Source: Opitutaceae bacterium
GTDB lineage: Bacteria; Verrucomicrobiota; Verrucomicrobiia; Opitutales; Opitutaceae
Reading direction: 5' to 3'
DNA: 7,344 nucleotides
Assembly (NCBI GenBank): GCA_009919985.1
Contig: RGAX01000140.1
Coordinates: forward strand, 1-7,344
In this document: positions 6,337-7,344 of the stretch, piece by piece
Layout: every line of letters starts with the position of its first letter
How positions within the stretch are numbered: the first letter of the stretch is position 1
Program-made: the position numbers and the translations under genes
The notes under the pieces: generated by a model
The model's input: only the letters and a program-made list of their open reading frames with translations
What the model was told of the DNA's origin: nothing
Database searches by the model: none

Positions 6337-7344
6337 TTAAACGACCCTGCTCGGCAGGAGGGCGGCGTCTTGCATGCCGTGGATGATTTTTTTATCGGGC
6401 GGGCAGAAGGTGGCCAAGGCGCCGGAGAGCCGAGTCTGGCCCCCCACCACGAAATAATACGGGCACAGGCGCAGGCGGCCGTCGACTTCGACAGCGCTCA
6501 TCACGGTGGAGGCCGAGGTTTCGTGGGTTGGTTTCACCCCGCCTACATTGGCGGCGGTGGGGCGATAGACGCGGTGGCGCGCGCGGCGGGGCTTTTTGAA
6601 GGCTTGGAGGACGTGCAGGTGTGTTGGCGCGAGCTCGAGGGCGTGGGCCAGGCCATGTTGCCATTCTTCGCGCGAGCAATCGCTGCCGAGAATCACGCTG
6701 CGGGCGCCCCAGGCGGTCTCGTGGTAGCCGGAAATTTTAATGATGAGGTCGCGCTCTTTCTGTGTGGCGTGGGCCAGGTCGAGCCACGTACTGAGGGCGC
6801 GGCCGGCGGCGCGGGGCCCATCGAGAACGGCGCCGGGCGGCAGAGGCGCAGGGTCCATGATCCAGGAGGGGGGGATGAGCTCGCGGAGGATTTTCAGGGT
6901 CCGGGCGCTGAGGGCTTCGATCCAAAATTCGGCGAGCAGGTGATGATGAAAGAGCGCGAGGGAAAGTTTCTCCTCTTGGAACGGCCGCATCGGCGGAGAC
7001 AGTACGACTTCTCCGGCCGCCCAGGCCTCGAAGATGAAGTTTTGGGTGCGCAGGTTAGTGAGGTCGAAGAGCTCAAAAAAACGGTAAATGATATCGATTT
7101 TCTCGGGATTGCCGTCGGCGGAAAAAAACAGGGAGTTTTCGAGCGGAAAAATATCCTCAGGACGGATGCAAAATACGCGGTGGCCAAGGAGTTGAAGTTG
7201 GAGGGAGAGCCACTGCATCTCGGGGCGGTAGGTGGCGGCTTCGTCGCTGACAACTAGAGCGATGAGGGGATTGCGCTCGGTGGGCTTGAGCGCGGCGAGT
7301 GAGGCGTAGAAGTTGCGAATCATCGCATCATCGGCGCCGATGAT
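6337..7344 (-). CDS. ATP-grasp-like conserved protein, C-terminal part (5' end outside the window)
   Basis: The minus-strand frame stays open to the window edge: seven codons (IIGADDA) precede the first in-frame ATG at 7323, so the true start probably lies beyond the window. Numbering from that Met, 328 residues are visible. Signs of an ATP-grasp fold, possibly circularly permuted like glutathionylspermidine-synthase relatives, are RDLIIKISG (191-199) with the likely nucleotide-binding Lys196, ARSVILGS (207-214), HVLQAF (237-242) and RLCPYYFV (285-292). A segment rich in conserved-looking residues, PPMRPFQEEKL (110-120) and LFHHHLL (124-130), precedes these. ATP-grasp enzymes join an acid to an amine or thiol with ATP; the substrate here is unknown. 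It resembles long conserved hypothetical proteins of Verrucomicrobiota, which is an impression from memory. It converges with the DUF3622-like gene; I see no terminator in the 34-base gap. Confidence 0.75.
   Translation of the reverse strand: MIGADDAMIRNFYASLAALKPTERNPLIALVVSDEAATYRPEMQWLSLQLQLLGHRVFCIRPEDIFPLENSLFFSADGNPEKIDIIYRFFELFDLTNLRTQNFIFEAWAAGEVVLSPPMRPFQEEKLSLALFHHHLLAEFWIEALSARTLKILRELIPPSWIMDPAPLPPGAVLDGPRAAGRALSTWLDLAHATQKERDLIIKISGYHETAWGARSVILGSDCSREEWQHGLAHALELAPTHLHVLQAFKKPRRARHRVYRPTAANVGGVKPTHETSASTVMSAVEVDGRLRLCPYYFVVGGQTRLSGALATFCPPDKKIIHGMQDAALLPSRVV

Noticed and set aside
6331..7257. Long plus-strand open frame of 308 codons opposite the ATP-grasp-like gene
   Set aside because: It is Gly/Glu-rich with no domain pattern, whereas the minus strand shows recognisable motifs. 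It is an antisense shadow of a GC-rich gene.

Overview
The window is a GC-rich bacterial chromosomal segment with four protein-coding genes and short, more AT-rich spacers. The organism is most likely a member of the Verrucomicrobiota (Opitutales-like). This is a tentative placement from base composition and from the style of the conserved ATP-grasp-like protein at the right end. No rRNA, tRNA, CRISPR array or insertion sequence was seen.

Layout from left to right: positions 1-307 hold no convincing gene. They contain two perfect inverted repeats and a small, possibly degenerate reading frame. Positions 308-4294 (minus) encode a 1328-residue protein with an N-terminal Mrr/PD-(D/E)xK nuclease-like domain, a central STAND-type P-loop NTPase with winged helix, and a very long C-terminal helical region. 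This is the domain plan of Avs-type (AVAST) antiphage sensors, closest in architecture to the Mrr-STAND (Avs4) type. After a 45-base AT-rich gap, positions 4340-5506 (plus) encode a 388-residue AAA_14-DUF4143 ATPase with a nuclease-like C-terminus. Positions 5718-6302 (plus) encode a 194-residue protein whose N-terminal third resembles DUF3622. Positions 6337-7344 (minus) encode the C-terminal part of an ATP-grasp-like conserved protein that runs off the right edge.

The first two genes are divergent. The spacer between them contains a good sigma70-like promoter for the STAND gene (TTGAAA, 17 bases, TATTTT) with a perfect 7-bp palindrome between the two boxes, so a regulator bound there could control one or both genes. 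Both proteins combine an NTPase with a PD-(D/E)xK-like fold. The most interesting reading is a candidate defence locus centred on the STAND protein; a functional link to the divergent ATPase is only inferred. The two right-hand genes converge and look like ordinary conserved genes of unknown role. None of the three visible starts has a recognisable Shine-Dalgarno sequence.
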